A stretch of DNA of 64,000 nucleotides, taken from the NCBI GenBank assembly GCA_905182985.1, contig CAJJDN010000014.1, positions 667,747 to 731,746 of the forward strand, in the 5' to 3' direction. The notes under the pieces were generated by a model, which saw nothing but the letters and a program-made list of their open reading frames with translations, was not told the DNA's origin and did no database searches. Position 1 is the stretch's first letter. The number at the start of each line of letters is the position of its first letter. This stretch comes from Paramecium sonneborni. Lineage: Eukaryota; Ciliophora; Oligohymenophorea; Peniculida; Parameciidae. Below, one piece after another: positions 1 to 12,302 of this stretch. The translations under genes were made by a program, and so were the position numbers.

Positions 1-292
1 TATATTTGGTAAACTATTTTAATATGTCTATCTTATTATTACTTAAAATAAAATTTAAACAACTTACTGAAATAAATTTATATATTACGTTGAACTAAAA
101 CTATATAATTAATACTAAATCAATAAATAACTTTAATGCAAATTTTATAAATTAATTATATAAGGATTTTTAATTCTCGGATTAGAGTTTAAAATTTCTT
201 AGTTTGATTTAATACTAACTAAAAATATAAGTTCAATTTTTAAAAAAGAGTTATATTTTTTTTCAATTTGAAACTAATTATAAGTAATATTA
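1..292. other. A+T-rich stretch without a gene call
   Basis: Very A+T-rich sequence at the window edge. I see no convincing coding frame on either strand under the ciliate code, and no telomeric CCCCAA/CCCAAA repeat, so the window edge is not a chromosome end. Confidence 0.5.
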
Positions 293-654
293 TCATTAAT
301 TAACCAGCTCTTCTTCTAAAGCAGAGGCTTCATCAAAGTTTATAGCATCCAAGTTTGCCAACATCGAATTTTCATAGACCTGAACATTATATTCTTACTC
401 TTCCATTGCTTTTTTATCTAATTGTTAATACACATATTGGACATCTGAATATTATAAGATAGTACCAACTATATTGCATTGTTCGAAAAACTCTCTAATT
501 AAATCATCGTATTCAAATTTGGCTCGCAATTCTCTTATATTTCCAAAGGTCTAAAATCTAATTTCTTTTAAGTGCTTTTAGGCATTTAATTCAATTTTCT
601 ATGATTATGAAACAAATATACCAACTTTGTTATTTCCATTGTTTTTTCTTCCAT
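293..654 (-). CDS. Small acidic protein of unknown function
   Basis: Read on the minus strand with TAA/TAG as Gln, the frame starts MEEKTMEITKL. A 23-nt GT...AG intron follows (599-621), then the frame continues to a TGA at 293-295, giving 112 residues after splicing. The C-terminal half is acidic (EEEL close to the end) with alternating charged and hydrophobic residues suggesting helices. No signal peptide or membrane segment is visible. The length is an exact number of codons once the intron is removed, which supports the model. It is divergent from the eS10 gene with about 60 bp between the two starts. I do not recognise the family. Confidence 0.6.
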
Positions 655-713
655 TTTAATGTAATAATTAGTTTAAATATTTTTTAAATAAAATATAAAT
701 CCATTATTATTGC

Positions 714-1180
714 ATGGTTCAAGTTAAGAGACAAGATAGAAGAAAAGTATATGAATACTTATTGTTGGAAGGTGTAATAGTAATTAAGAAGGTATATGAT
801 AAATAAATTGATAATAGGACATGGCACTTCCATTGCATGCTGAAACAGGTGTAAAGAATCTTGAAGTTTGGATGTTATTAAGAAGTTTAAGAGATAAGAA
901 ATTAGTGGATTTAGTATTTTCATGGCAATATTATTACTATTATCTGAAAGCAGAAGGAGTAAAATATGTGAGAGACAAATTGGGTATTTAGTTAATATTC
1001 TACATAATTTAAGGTATTGTAGAAGATGTCATTCCTGCAACATTTAAAAAAGCTGATAAGAAATTTGAAGATGATGCTCCAGAAACAAGATAGAGAGGTG
1101 GAAAAGGAGGAAGATCATTTGGAAGAGGAAATAGAGGAGCTCCTAGAAGAAATGAAGAAACAGAATAACCAGCCTAATGA
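714..1180 (+). CDS. RPS10: 40S ribosomal protein eS10
   Basis: Component of the small cytosolic ribosomal subunit, near the mRNA entry side. The protein begins MVQVKRQDRRKVYEYLLLEG, matching the winged-helix S10/plectin domain, with the typical later segments WQYYYYYLKAEGVKYVRDKLG and VIPATFKK. The tail is rich in Arg and Gly (RGGKGGRSFGRGNRG), as in eukaryotic eS10. Introns of 26 nt (792-817) and 30 nt (984-1013) give 136 residues, close to the usual 130-165. The second intron is a multiple of three with no TGA, so retention would insert ten residues; the family alignment favours splicing. Confidence 0.95.
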
Positions 1181-1281
1181 GTTAAATTACATCAGTATAT
1201 TAAATTACCAATCTTTTTTTTGTTAATCTCTTTTACATAATACTATTTAAAATTATATATTAAATATTAATATAAATATAA

Positions 1282-3861
1282 TCATGAGCCACAATTTAAG
1301 CAGACCTCTACTTCATCACCATCTTCAGTAACAATTATTTAAGGTTTACCCTTCTTAACTGTTTTACCCTCGTTTGTAATAATTTTTTTAGATCCACTTT
1401 GATCAATTAATTCTTATTTTGATTATTATTATTAAATTTTTATTTATCCACCCTCTTTCAATAGAGCTTCAACATCAACTGTGAATTTAATTGGATCTGC
1501 AGCAGGTCTTGTTCTGAGATAATACATTCCTATAAGGATTATTGAATATAATACCAGTCTTCAATCCTTTTTCCCAAGCATAGAAATGCATAGATGTTAC
1601 TTTAGACATGGTTGGTTCAGCCATGTGAATATTTAGAGATTAACTTTAATCAATAAATGGAGCTCTGGAAGTTGCTAAGTTTAATATGGCTTTTTAAGAG
1701 ATTTCCCAAACTGTCTTATATAACTATTTAATATTATTTGGAATTTCTTCTATATTTTAGACAGATCCATTATTCACGATTAATTTATTCTTAATTTATG
1801 GTGTCCATAAACTTAATTCGATTAAATCATCAACTAAATGAGGATTAATGCAAACAAATTCTCCAGCTAATACTCTTCTTGTATAGATATTAGTTGTATA
1901 TGGTTCAAATGATTCATTATTTTAAAGAATTTAGCTTGTCGATGCTGTTGGCATAGGTGCAATCAATAATGAATTTCTCATTCCATATTTCATAATATTT
2001 TATTTAAGGGTATTCCAATCATATAATTATGGATTAACACCCCACATATCAAATTATAATATACCTTATGAAGCTGGACTTCCAGGAAATGTTTCATAAG
2101 GTCCAAATTATATTGCTAATTCTAATGATCTTTAACAAGCTCCATAGTAGATTGTTTCAAAGATTTTGGCATTCAATTCTAAGGCATCTTCTGAGTCAAA
2201 TGGAATTTTCATCCTTTATAATGCATCAGCAAATCCTTACACACCGATACCAATAGGTCTATTTCTTTTATTACTGTATTCTGCTTATTTAACAGGATAA
2301 AAGTTCAAATCAATTACAATATTTAAATTTGTTGTAATAATTTTAGTAATCTCTAATAATTTTTAGAAATCAAAAGTTTTATCTTCTTTAATTAACTTTT
2401 ACAAATTAATACTAGCAAGATTACAGACAGCAATTTCATCTGGTGATGTAAATTATATAATTTCAGTACATAGATTGCTACTTTTAATAGTGCCGAGATT
2501 CTTTTGATTACTTTTTGAATTACAAGCATCTTTATATAACATATATGGTAATCCTGTTGAAATTTGTGCATCAATAATTTCTTACCATAGTTATCTTGCT
2601 TTCATTGTAACTCTACCCATTTTTTTTGATTCATATTCAGTATATAATTTATTAAATTCTTATCCATAACAATCTTAAAGACCTGGACATTCATTTGGAC
2701 ACATTAAAGTCCAATCTGAATCATCTTTAACTCTCTACATAAAAATATCTGGTATCCATAAACCTAAAAATAAATCTCTTGCTCTTTATTCTTCAATTCC
2801 ATGATTCTTTCTTAATTATAAAAAACTTATTATATCGCTATGCCATGGTTCCAAATAAATAGCAAATGATCCTTTTCTTTTACCACCTCCTTAATCAACG
2901 TATCTAGCTGTATCATTAAATACTTTCAACATTGGTACTAAACCATTACTTATTCCATTTGTTCCTCTTATATAACTATCTTATGATCTAATCTTTGATA
3001 CACTCAATCCTATTCCACCTGCTGATTTACTTATTAAAGCACATCTCTTTAATGTTTCATAAATTCCCTCTATTGAATCATCAATCATATCTAATAAAAA
3101 ACATGAAGACATTTAAGGAAAAGGTGTTCCACTATTAAATAAAGTTGGTGTAGCATGGGTAAAATATTTTTATGACATTAAATGATAAGTCTAAAAGGCT
3201 GATTCTAAATCTTCCTTATGAATTCCAATACTAACTCTCATTAATAATTATTATGGTCTTTCTATTGGTTTTTTACCTTCCTTTAATAGATAACTTCTTT
3301 CTAATGTTTTAAAACCAAAAAAATCATATTGATAATCTCTTTCATAATTTATCTCTTTTTAAATTCTATCTTTATTTTCCATTATTATATGATAAACATC
3401 ACTTGCAATCAAAGGAGCTGGTCTACCATATTTGTCCTAAAAATAATAACCAATATTTACTGTAAATGAATGCAATTTTGTTGCTACTTCACTAAATGAC
3501 TCACTTGTTTCTTTATGTAGGTTATTCACTGCTATTCTTGCAGCTAATTAAGAATACTATGGATGAACTAAGTTCATATAAGCACATGTTTCTGCCGCCA
3601 AATTGTCTAATTATACAGTTGTTATTCCTAAAATAAAATCTAATATTTTTTTATACCTTCGTACATTCCTTATATAACCTTCCACATTATTAAGTTTATA
3701 TTAATGTGTTGAAGGTTTTAAGCTAAATTTTATAATCTTTCTGCTATTTTTTAAATATCAATATATTATTTTCCTCCATCTCTTTTTAATACATATGATA
3801 TATTTTTTTATTTAGCTAATTCTTATAAATGTTCAAAAGAATAATCATGATCCAGATCCAT
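1282..3861 (-). CDS. RNR1: Ribonucleoside-diphosphate reductase large subunit
   Basis: Class I ribonucleotide reductase alpha subunit, which reduces ribonucleoside diphosphates to deoxy forms for DNA synthesis. The frame shows an ATP-cone-like N-terminus ([15 protein letters not shown]), the family core ([39 protein letters not shown]), the catalytic-site region with CNLASINL, and MPTASTSQI near the C-terminal third. The tail ends EVCLNCGS, giving the C-terminal cysteine pair expected for re-reduction of the active site. Introns at 1530-1554 (25 nt) and 3628-3656 (29 nt) restore the family sequence, giving 841 residues, a normal length. Its TGA (1282-1284) lies about 100 bp from the convergent eS10 stop. 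Confidence 0.95.
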
Positions 3862-3958
3862 TTTTTATATATAAATATATTTTAAAACTAGACTTTACTT
3901 TAAATTACTCAGCATTTGGCTCCAAAAGTTTTAGTTTGAAAATTATTATATAATATTA

Positions 3959-6900
3959 TCAATAACGTTAACCTGGAGATGTGAATCCACTACTGTAAGT
4001 TAACTAAGATTCTGATAAGTCTCGTGGTTCTATATCAACCTCTTATTATGGCTTATAAAGTGAAAACTGGGAAGATGATCCTGGACTATAATATTACTAT
4101 TATTTTTAAAACTATCCTGTATTGTATGCTAAATACATATTTAGAAATACTTGAATTGTTTTTATTCTCAACTTCTTAATTAATTTGATCTCTTATTTAC
4201 TAAGTTCTTTTAAATATCTCTTATTCCCTTTCTCTTAACATTGATTACAATTATTCATCATGTTCTCTTTCTCTTATATTTTACATTTCATCTCTTAATT
4301 GATTTCTTAATTAATTAATCTTTTCTCTTTCATCCTCTACCAACATAGATGGGGAAAATTATTATTATTTCTGACTTGATTAAAAATCATATAATGCACT
4401 TGATAACTTTTAGCTAGTCATTGGTTCTCTAACATCGCCTGAACTTTGTTCAAAATTGTTTTAGTAATTACTATTTTAATAGTAATTTGGTTAGTATTAT
4501 TAATTTTAAAAACTCTATGATTTTTTATATTATTCCATCAATTGTTACTCTTATATTCTCAATTTCTCTTAATGTTATTTTGATATTCTATCCATTTCCT
4601 ATTCAAATTGTTATCTTCTCTAAATGCTACTTTATCTTTTTTTATCTTCAACTTATTTCTTGTCTCTCAATTACTGCTCTTCTTTGCTTATTTAATCTTA
4701 AAATAATTGATCTCTTAATTTCTTTTCTCTTTCTAATTAAATCATTTTTAAATCTTATTGGAACTAATGAATTCTCTCTTGATACTCAACTTCTTCTAAT
4801 TAAGCTTCATTTTCTAACTCTTAAATCTGTTACATTTTTAACTGCTTTAATTATTCAACTTTTATTTATTATTATTAAGAGTCCATTTTCCATTATTCAC
4901 ACTTAATTTAATCGAGTAATTCTTTTTCCTTTTGTCTGAATTCCATTTAAGACTATATTTTTCTCTGATTTTCTTATTTAGCTCTTTATTCCATTTATTA
5001 TTAAAACTTACTAAATATTTAATATTCTAGATTCTATAAAGCTTCCTCTTCTTATAATGAGACAATCCTAAAATTATCAGCTAATTAAGTTTTTCTGAAT
5101 TATTTATTTAAATATTCTTATTCTTATGATTACAAATCTAATTATTTTTAAACTGCGTCATTCATTTTTTTTTCTAGGTTTTCTAATTATTTAATTCTCT
5201 ATTATCTAACTTATTAATCTTATTAAAATTATTTCTAAGCCCTCATTTCAACTTAGTAATCAAACATTTCTTATCTATCTTTCTCTGCTTACATAGTTAG
5301 AAGTTATTTCTCTTAAAAGAGTTAATCTAATTATTCCATTTATTGAGCCATTTATTATAGTCTAGAGATTTGTTATTACTTTTGTATCAATCTTTATTCA
5401 TCTTCTTATAACTGCTCTCTAACTCTTGCTTAATATTATACACTTCCCTTTGGATAAATACTAAAGAGTTAATATTAATCTTTTTATAATGGCAATAAAA
5501 ATTATAAATTGATCTAGTATTAATCCATATCTATAGATTTACATAGATTAATTGTATTCTCAATAAGTTTATCTATTTCAACTGTATTACTTCTACCAAA
5601 AAATAGGTCTAATTAATCTTAATCATTCATTCTCATTATTGTATTTTTAAAATAAATAAAATATTCTACCATTAACAAAACAATCATTTAAGGTAAATCA
5701 TTATACAAAATTAGATGATCAATTAATTGCATCCATTAATTCTTTGTTAATAAATTTGTATATAATTAACGTATGGATGGCCAAGCATATTTAATTGATG
5801 TATATCCCAAATATTATTTCATATGTTAAAATAATTAAGGTTCCACCTAATTTAATACTTAATCATGAAATTGTAATAGGGAAACTGGAGCATTAGGAAA
5901 ATTTTCAAAAAATCTTTAACAATGTTAAATCAATAAGGAAAGTGTCACTTCAAATATTAGTAATTCTTCTCCCCTTTTAAACAATTTAACAAATGGAAAT
6001 ACTAATTATGGTAAATAATCTATTTCAGCAAACAAAGGACAATAGTATGCTAAACAAGATAAAGTTCTTTATAATCTTGAAAACATTGATTCACTTTGTA
6101 AAGGATATTGATCAGCTAATTTTGAATATGCAGGATGAATTCCTTAATTAATTAAATTATTGTAAGCCTCCTAGTTCATTGGCAAATTAAGCAAGGATCT
6201 CCAAATTAAACTTCTTTTATCATCTGGAAAAATGTGATATTGTTTTAAGAACTATTATAATTTCTAATAATTTAATAATTCTTTTAATGGATCCTCACTA
6301 TTTTTATAAATCTTTCCTAAAGTATGGGAATTGATTGGTTAAGACATACTATTAGATTTGCTATTCTTTTTACTGACTGCTGATTATGAAAAAGATCCTT
6401 ACATAGTATTATTATTTCCAACTTTTTTTATATCTATATTTGTTGTTGTATTATTAAAATTTAAAGTATCAGGATAGTTTTCTTTAATCATTGTACTAAC
6501 ATTTACTCCTATAGTTGAATTCAGATTTTAATTCTATTTATTTAATTTATTTAAATCATAAAGAGCAATCTCTCCTGTGTTTAATATTATAGCAATTTTA
6601 TTTTAGTAAACATCAAAATGAGTAGGGGTTTTCCCTTATAATATTTCAATACATTTGATAAGATTTCCAGTACTATCTATTTAAATAATCATAAAGTTTT
6701 TAGTTAACATCAATATTTATTATTTTTTTATTGGCTTAACTAATAAAACACCATTACCATATCCTTAATTTATATCTTAAGTTATTAAATTATTGTGGTT
6801 ATCTAATATATGTATTTTGTTTGAGTGACAATTAATTATCAATCTTTACCCATCAATAGATGGAACTAATTGACATTATTTGATATTGAATTATTCAGGT

Positions 6901-7516
6901 AATTAGATTCGGCTTATTATTTCAAATGATGATAAATTCCATATAGATAAAGACTTATCTGCCATAACTGTTGCTAATTCAGTCGAGGAAGGTAAAAAAC
7001 TGGCTCCAACAAATATACTTCCTTTACAAAATAATGAATGAACTTTATCAAATGAATCTAGGGAATACAAAATACATTAATCTTGACTCACAGAAAGCAA
7101 TAGATTTTAAGTGTGATTAGTATGCAAACCTAAGATTTGATGTTCATGTCCTTTAAGAGTTTTTAAATTTCTTCCATCTTAGTTGTTAAAATAGAAATAA
7201 TACTTTAACAAGACACAATTTGAATAGTTTTATTTTACAATGAAATTGCCAATTAACCTCCTTTGTTATCAATATATGATATTAATTGAGCTGGACTTAT
7301 TGTTGGAATATTAATGTATCTATTTTTGTCATGATAAAAAATGAATGGATTTCCTGATTAATCTATACAAACCAAAAAATCAAAATAGAAAACTATTTTG
7401 GGTTAACTTTTTAATTTGATCAAATCAATCAAACCATTGATTGTCTATCCTTCAGGATTCATTAAAGATCCATTCTTCATTGCTAGTGTATGTAACTATT
7501 GGCCTGTATTTTTCAT
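3959..7516 (-). CDS. TBC1D31: TBC1D31-like WD40/TBC/coiled-coil protein
   Basis: Human TBC1D31 (WDR67) is a centriolar-satellite and basal-body protein; a basal-body role here is inference. The order of regions matches: N-terminal WD40-like repeats (LKTLKGHEHQILGLHTNHTQ), then a TBC domain (RSLIWRSLLNLPMNQEAYNNL, LQRTLSCLAYYCPLFAEIDY, LVFPFVKLFKRGEE, FFENFPNAPVSLL), then a block like the family's ...SIYPKGSVQYQARVREQL... leading into a long Gln/Glu-rich coiled coil. The TBC part seems to lack a clear catalytic Arg/Gln finger, as in human TBC1D31. One 26-nt intron (7178-7203) is placed; the total is then one base off a whole codon number, so at least one more intron lies in the coiled-coil half. 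Length is about 1,170 residues (human about 1,066). The stop is TGA at 3959-3961. Confidence 0.85.
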
Positions 7517-7604
7517 ATTAATTTAAATTTTAAAATGTAAGTTATAGTCATAAAATTAAGCAAATGCTTTTTTTTTATGAAAGAAAATTAATTTTAATTA
7601 AATC

Positions 7605-7994
7605 TCATTCATATTTCAATCTTGATGTTTAGATTGCAGTAATTGAATAACTAGGAAGAGTTTACTGCTATACTCTTAAGAAAGGCGATTTTTATCTCTC
7701 TCTAATTAATTATAATGCTTTGGCTCTACTGAATTTATGCGGACTTTTCAATCTTATTTATGCTTTTTATTTTATTAAGTGACACTCAATAAGATCATTA
7801 ATTTATAATGAAGAATGCGATCTCATAGTATTTTATCTAGTACTTTATTTTTCTCTAGTTATCCATCTCTCCCTTGGACTGATGAGTTATTTTCTTATTT
7901 AATCACCATATTCTTCCTTACTTGTGTAAAATAAATTAGTAGCTACAACTTCAAGTTTTTTCAATTGAAAATTTGTTTAATATACGATAAACAT
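7605..7994 (-). CDS. Small basic protein of unknown function
   Basis: An uninterrupted minus-strand frame of 129 residues, with many TAA/TAG codons read as Gln, from ATG at 7994 to TGA at 7605-7607. The product is basic and rich in Arg, Ser and Gln (for example RERWITREKQSTRQN), with no signal peptide or membrane segment. It sits head to tail upstream of the TBC1D31-like gene, with about 90 bp between them. The exact codon count and codon use like its neighbours support it as a real gene. I do not recognise the family. Confidence 0.55.
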
Positions 7995-8379
7995 GGTTTT
8001 TATTGTTTTGAATTCTTATTTTTAATTAAATTCATTTATTATATTGATAACAATTATAATATTGCCTTTATTATTTGCTTTTATAGTTAACAATTTTAAT
8101 TAATATATTTACAATATAAACTCATTTTGCCCAACTCAATTTATTATTAAATTTAAACTATAATATATTCTTTATTTTCTAATAATTAATTTGATCATAA
8201 TGATTATTATTAATTGTTTATATAATAAATTAATTTTAGCGAGAATATTTGGAGAGCTCGATGAATAATATAATTATGTAAGAATTTGATAAGGAGTTGA
8301 GTGTTTGAAATAAATATTATTTAAGTTTAGAAATAAGTGTTTAAATGAAATAAATAAATAAATAAATAATTAAATAAAA
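7995..8379. promoter_or_regulatory. Divergent intergenic region
   Basis: About 385 bp of A+T-rich sequence between two divergently transcribed genes, so it should carry both promoters. It ends in an AAATAAATAAAT run just before the plus-strand start at 8380. No specific motif could be assigned. Confidence 0.35.
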
Positions 8380-10757
8380 ATGTAAAAAGCAAATATCATT
8401 TTTTTCTATGGACCTCCAGCAACTGCAAAATCTTATGTAGCTTAATAAGTTGCGAAATAAACAGGATATGTGTATTTCAACTTAGATGAATTCTATGTTA
8501 AAGTAAAAGCATAAACAGAAGTTGAAAAATTAAACAAATTGATGTAAATATTTTAGGCTGAACCAAAAAACTATGTTGTTGATGGATTTCTAGATAAAAA
8601 GGCTTAAGCAGTTGTATTCTTTGAGCATTACTAAAAACCCAGATACATCATTTATTTCCAATCAAGTAAAGATGAAGTTGAATAAAATATCAGATTATTA
8701 AGTACAGAGGATTTAAAAAAATGTCGTTTCTAGAGATTTAGTAACTTCCTCTAAAATCGTGATGAAATGTTAGCTTATTTAAAAAAGTTTCAATTCTTTG
8801 TAACTGTCGATGCTGTATAAAAAGGATTGTCAAATAATTTTTAATAATCATCAGATTTGATAATACAATCAATAATGAATTATTTAAAACCAAAAGTTTT
8901 GGTTGCTTTAACATATAATAATGAAGATTTGGCAGAAGTTTATTTGAATAAATTAGAGACAGAATTAGGATATAAACATTTGCATTTGGAGACTCTTTGT
9001 GAAGAAGAATTAGCTAAAGGTACTCCATAAGGAAAATAGATGGGAGCCTTTTTAAATTCTGGATAAGTAGTGCCACCATAAATGTAAATTGAATTGTTAA
9101 GGAAATATTTATATAATGATCCTCAATAAAATAAATTTATTTTAACAAGTTTTCCTGAAAAATATTAAGAGTTTAGAACATTTGAAGATAAATTATTTCC
9201 AATAACAGGATTAATAAATTTTTTGAAAGAAGGGAAAACAGTTTCATTTTCAGCTAAAATTAATCCAGTATTACATTATTCAGCAGAAGGCAAAAACTTA
9301 ATAATATAGAATGAAGATTTGGGACCATTTTAGTCTTATTTAACAAAAAGAGTAAAATATGGAATTGTAATTGGTCCTGTAATGTCAGGTAAGACAACAT
9401 TTGCTAAATATATTTCATAAAAATTTGGATTTAATTTAATAGAATGGGGAGAAGCTGCAATAACATAGTTAAAAGAAAAATTAAGTACAGTCCCTGGAGA
9501 ATAAATAGAAGAATTAACATTACCTATGATAGTAAAATATTATAAAGAACTTTTTAATAATGTATCTAATGAGAAATATGTGTTTGATGGGTAATAAAAT
9601 AAATTAATTTTATTAGATTTCCTCCAGGATGTGAAAAGCCAGAATAGATTTTATAATTTTTAAATTTAGGATAGGCTAGTTGGGTGTTAAATATTGGAAT
9701 TGATTAAATAAATTAATGGATTAGATATAAAATTAAGAGTGAAATGGATGCAGCAGCTGAAATGACAGATGATGATAAGGAAAAGATGATAACTAATGCT
9801 AAAGCACATGAGGAAATTCTAAAGTAAGTTTAAGTATATGTTTAATAATAACCTGATTGTAAATTATTTAAATAAGATACAAATTATTCTTTGGAGTAGA
9901 ATTATAAATCAATTGATTAGATATTTGGAAAAAGAGTTTATTTAGCATCAATTTTAGCTAATTTAGATAATGATATTTATGAAGCTTTGAAATTGATATA
10001 TATTAATATTGCTGCAAAGCATAAAATGTCATTTGTAGATGTAGAATAATTGATTGCTAAAAATTTTGATAAACTTTCTAATGATTATGAAATGAGATGG
10101 ACAAAACAAAATTGTAAAAACCCATCGAATTTTGCTCCAGAAACAGTTATGAGACTAGTTAAATAATACATTGATGATTTGCCTATTTAAAGCAGGTAAT
10201 TATTTATATTATATATTCATAGAGATGTATTATTATGGGGATACATTTCAGCAGATTAATAAGGAGATAAATAATAATAAGAATAAATATTCCCAAGAGC
10301 TACAGATGAATTGATGATGGTTGAGAAATCATTGGGATAAATTAAAGTATTATATGCAATAACTGAATAACCATTAAATTCAGAGATTAATGATCCTGAA
10401 TGGATTTTAGAAAAACCTGAAGTCCCTCCTCCAAAACAAGAAGGGGATGGAGGTGATGAAGAACCTAAAGATGGAGGAAATGCTGATGGTGATGAAAATG
10501 TTCCTAAATTTAATATTTATAACTATCAATGGACAAAAAGTGAAATTCCTAAAAATATGGCTTAAATTTTCATGAAAGTCAAATAACCTAATCCAGTAAT
10601 TATAAATTATTTATTCATATAGGTTTAACTTGAAGTAAGTGATTATAGCTTCAAATTAATTTATGATAATTTTGATGAACTTTTCTAATCAATTTAAGAT
10701 AATAACAATCATACATATTTTGCTTAGATATAATTACAATAACCAATTATGGATTGA
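8380..10757 (+). CDS. Double P-loop adenylate-kinase-like protein
   Basis: The protein has two nucleotide-binding P-loops. The first is GPPATAKS at residues 11-18; the second is GPVMSGKT near residue 332, followed by an adenylate-kinase-like FDGFPPG segment just after the first intron. This repeated NMP-kinase architecture resembles adenylate kinase 9 / AK-domain proteins of cilia (family knowledge); the ciliary assignment is inference. Lysine replaces the usual Gly-Lys pair in the first loop (A-K-S instead of G-K-S), so that site may be altered. The C-terminal third is acidic with a Gly/Asp-rich linker (GDGGDEEPKDGG). Introns 9591-9616 (26 nt) and 10196-10222 (27 nt) give 774 residues exactly. 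Only 43 bp separate its TGA from the next gene. Confidence 0.75.
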
Positions 10758-10800
10758 ATTATTCATTAAAAATATATATAATTCAATTATTAAATAATTC

Positions 10801-12041
10801 ATGATTAACTTTATTGTATTACTGATCATATACATTCAAGGAAGACAAAAGCTAAAGAGTCATCATTATTCTAATCATTAAATTAAATTGTTTAGACATA
10901 CAAAATCAGATTAAGTTCAATTAGATAATTTAGGAAATATCATTTATTATATTAATGCAAGTTTTGGAACTCCTGAATAAATATTCTCCATAGTTGTAGA
11001 TACAGGATCAGTAGTAAATTTATATATATGCAAATATATTTTTAGACTACTTGGATATCAAATATAACATGTGATGGATGTATATTCCCAAGATTTGATC
11101 CTAATTAATCTACTACATTATAATAAGTAGATGAAGATCATTCAATTAAATATAATATCGGATCATTGAGTGGAAGGATTGTTTAAGATTATGTTAGTCT
11201 TCCAAATGGAAATTTGAATGTTTACATGAAATTTATGTTGGCAAATATTTTTACTATGCCAGTAGGAGTAATGCTATTTTAGTAATTAGATTAAATTCTA
11301 AGGTCTTTTAGGATTATCTAGTAATAATGAAAGATAAAATATATTTGAATATGGTTATGAATAGAAATAATTGCAGACTTCAATATTTGGTTTAGATTTA
11401 AATTCAAATCCAGAGGAATCTATTTTATTGTATAATAATTTTAGCTAAGAGTATTTAGATTAAATTGTTTGGATGCCAAATATACTGAGTCATCAATGGG
11501 TATATATATTACATTATAATATTAGAGTATGAAAATTTATGGATTTTTTGTTAATGATATTGATTTAACAGATAAAGTTACCATACAGAATGGAACTGTA
11601 GCATTAATGGATTCAGGTTCATCTTGTTTATGGCTTGATCCAGAAATTGTTAATTATATGATGCATCGATTCATTTTAGTCAATTGCATCAATAATAATT
11701 CTTGCCCATGCAATTCCCCTGTTTATCCAAATTTGAATATCTATTTGGCAGGTGTTAAACTAGAGATCACTCCTGAAAATTATATGATTCCATCTTATAA
11801 TGGATATTGTCGACCTTGTCTATCAATAGCAGGACCAACTAGTCATGATTATACTATTTTAGGGGATCCTGCTCTCTAAAGTATTATTAGCATCTTTGAC
11901 AAAGAGAACTAATAATTTGGTGTTTATTAAGGAAATAAATTACATAATTTATTAGTATTTTAAATTATAGAAATATCTATGATGACAATGTTGTTTGTCG
12001 CTTTAGGTATATTTATTTATAAATTTTATTAATTAAAATGA
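10801..12041 (+). CDS. Membrane-anchored pepsin-family aspartic protease
   Basis: Family A1 aspartic endopeptidase. It opens with a signal peptide (MINFIVLLIIYIQG). The first catalytic motif is DTGS at residues 67-70, followed by the usual hydrophobic/Trp run once the intron is removed, and the second is DSGS (ALMDSGSSCLW) near residue 240. YTILGDPAL matches the conserved C-terminal ILGD region. A hydrophobic segment (MMTMLFVALGIFIYKF) ends the chain, suggesting a membrane anchor. Introns at 11014-11045 (32 nt), 11262-11289 (28 nt) and 11500-11525 (26 nt) leave exactly 384 residues. It probably acts in the secretory/digestive vacuole system or at the surface (inference). Confidence 0.88.
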
Positions 12042-12302
12042 ATTTCTATTTATTTATAAATTATTTTTTAAAAGAATAATAAATATCTGTACTGTTTATA
12101 TTTTTTATAATTAATATGTGAATAACTTATTCAAAATAGTCTTGAATATATTTCATGTTCGAAAATTTCTACCAAAGACAATGCTGTAAATTGTATATGA
12201 CTCAATTATTTTACTGAACTATTATTTAAAATATTTATCAATAATTTTTATGGTAATGTCAATTAACCCTTATGATCAAATTTATTAATTTCGACATTTA
12301 TA

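Noticed and set aside
4487..4906. 139-codon plus-strand open frame under the standard code
   Set aside because: It is antisense to the Gln/Glu-rich coiled coil of the TBC1D31-like gene; the Leu/Ile/Phe-rich composition is what antisense of such codons gives.
3959..5636. Separate coiled-coil gene starting at an ATG near 5636
   Set aside because: The frame continues upstream without interruption from the TBC domain, and the order matches TBC1D31, so it is one gene.
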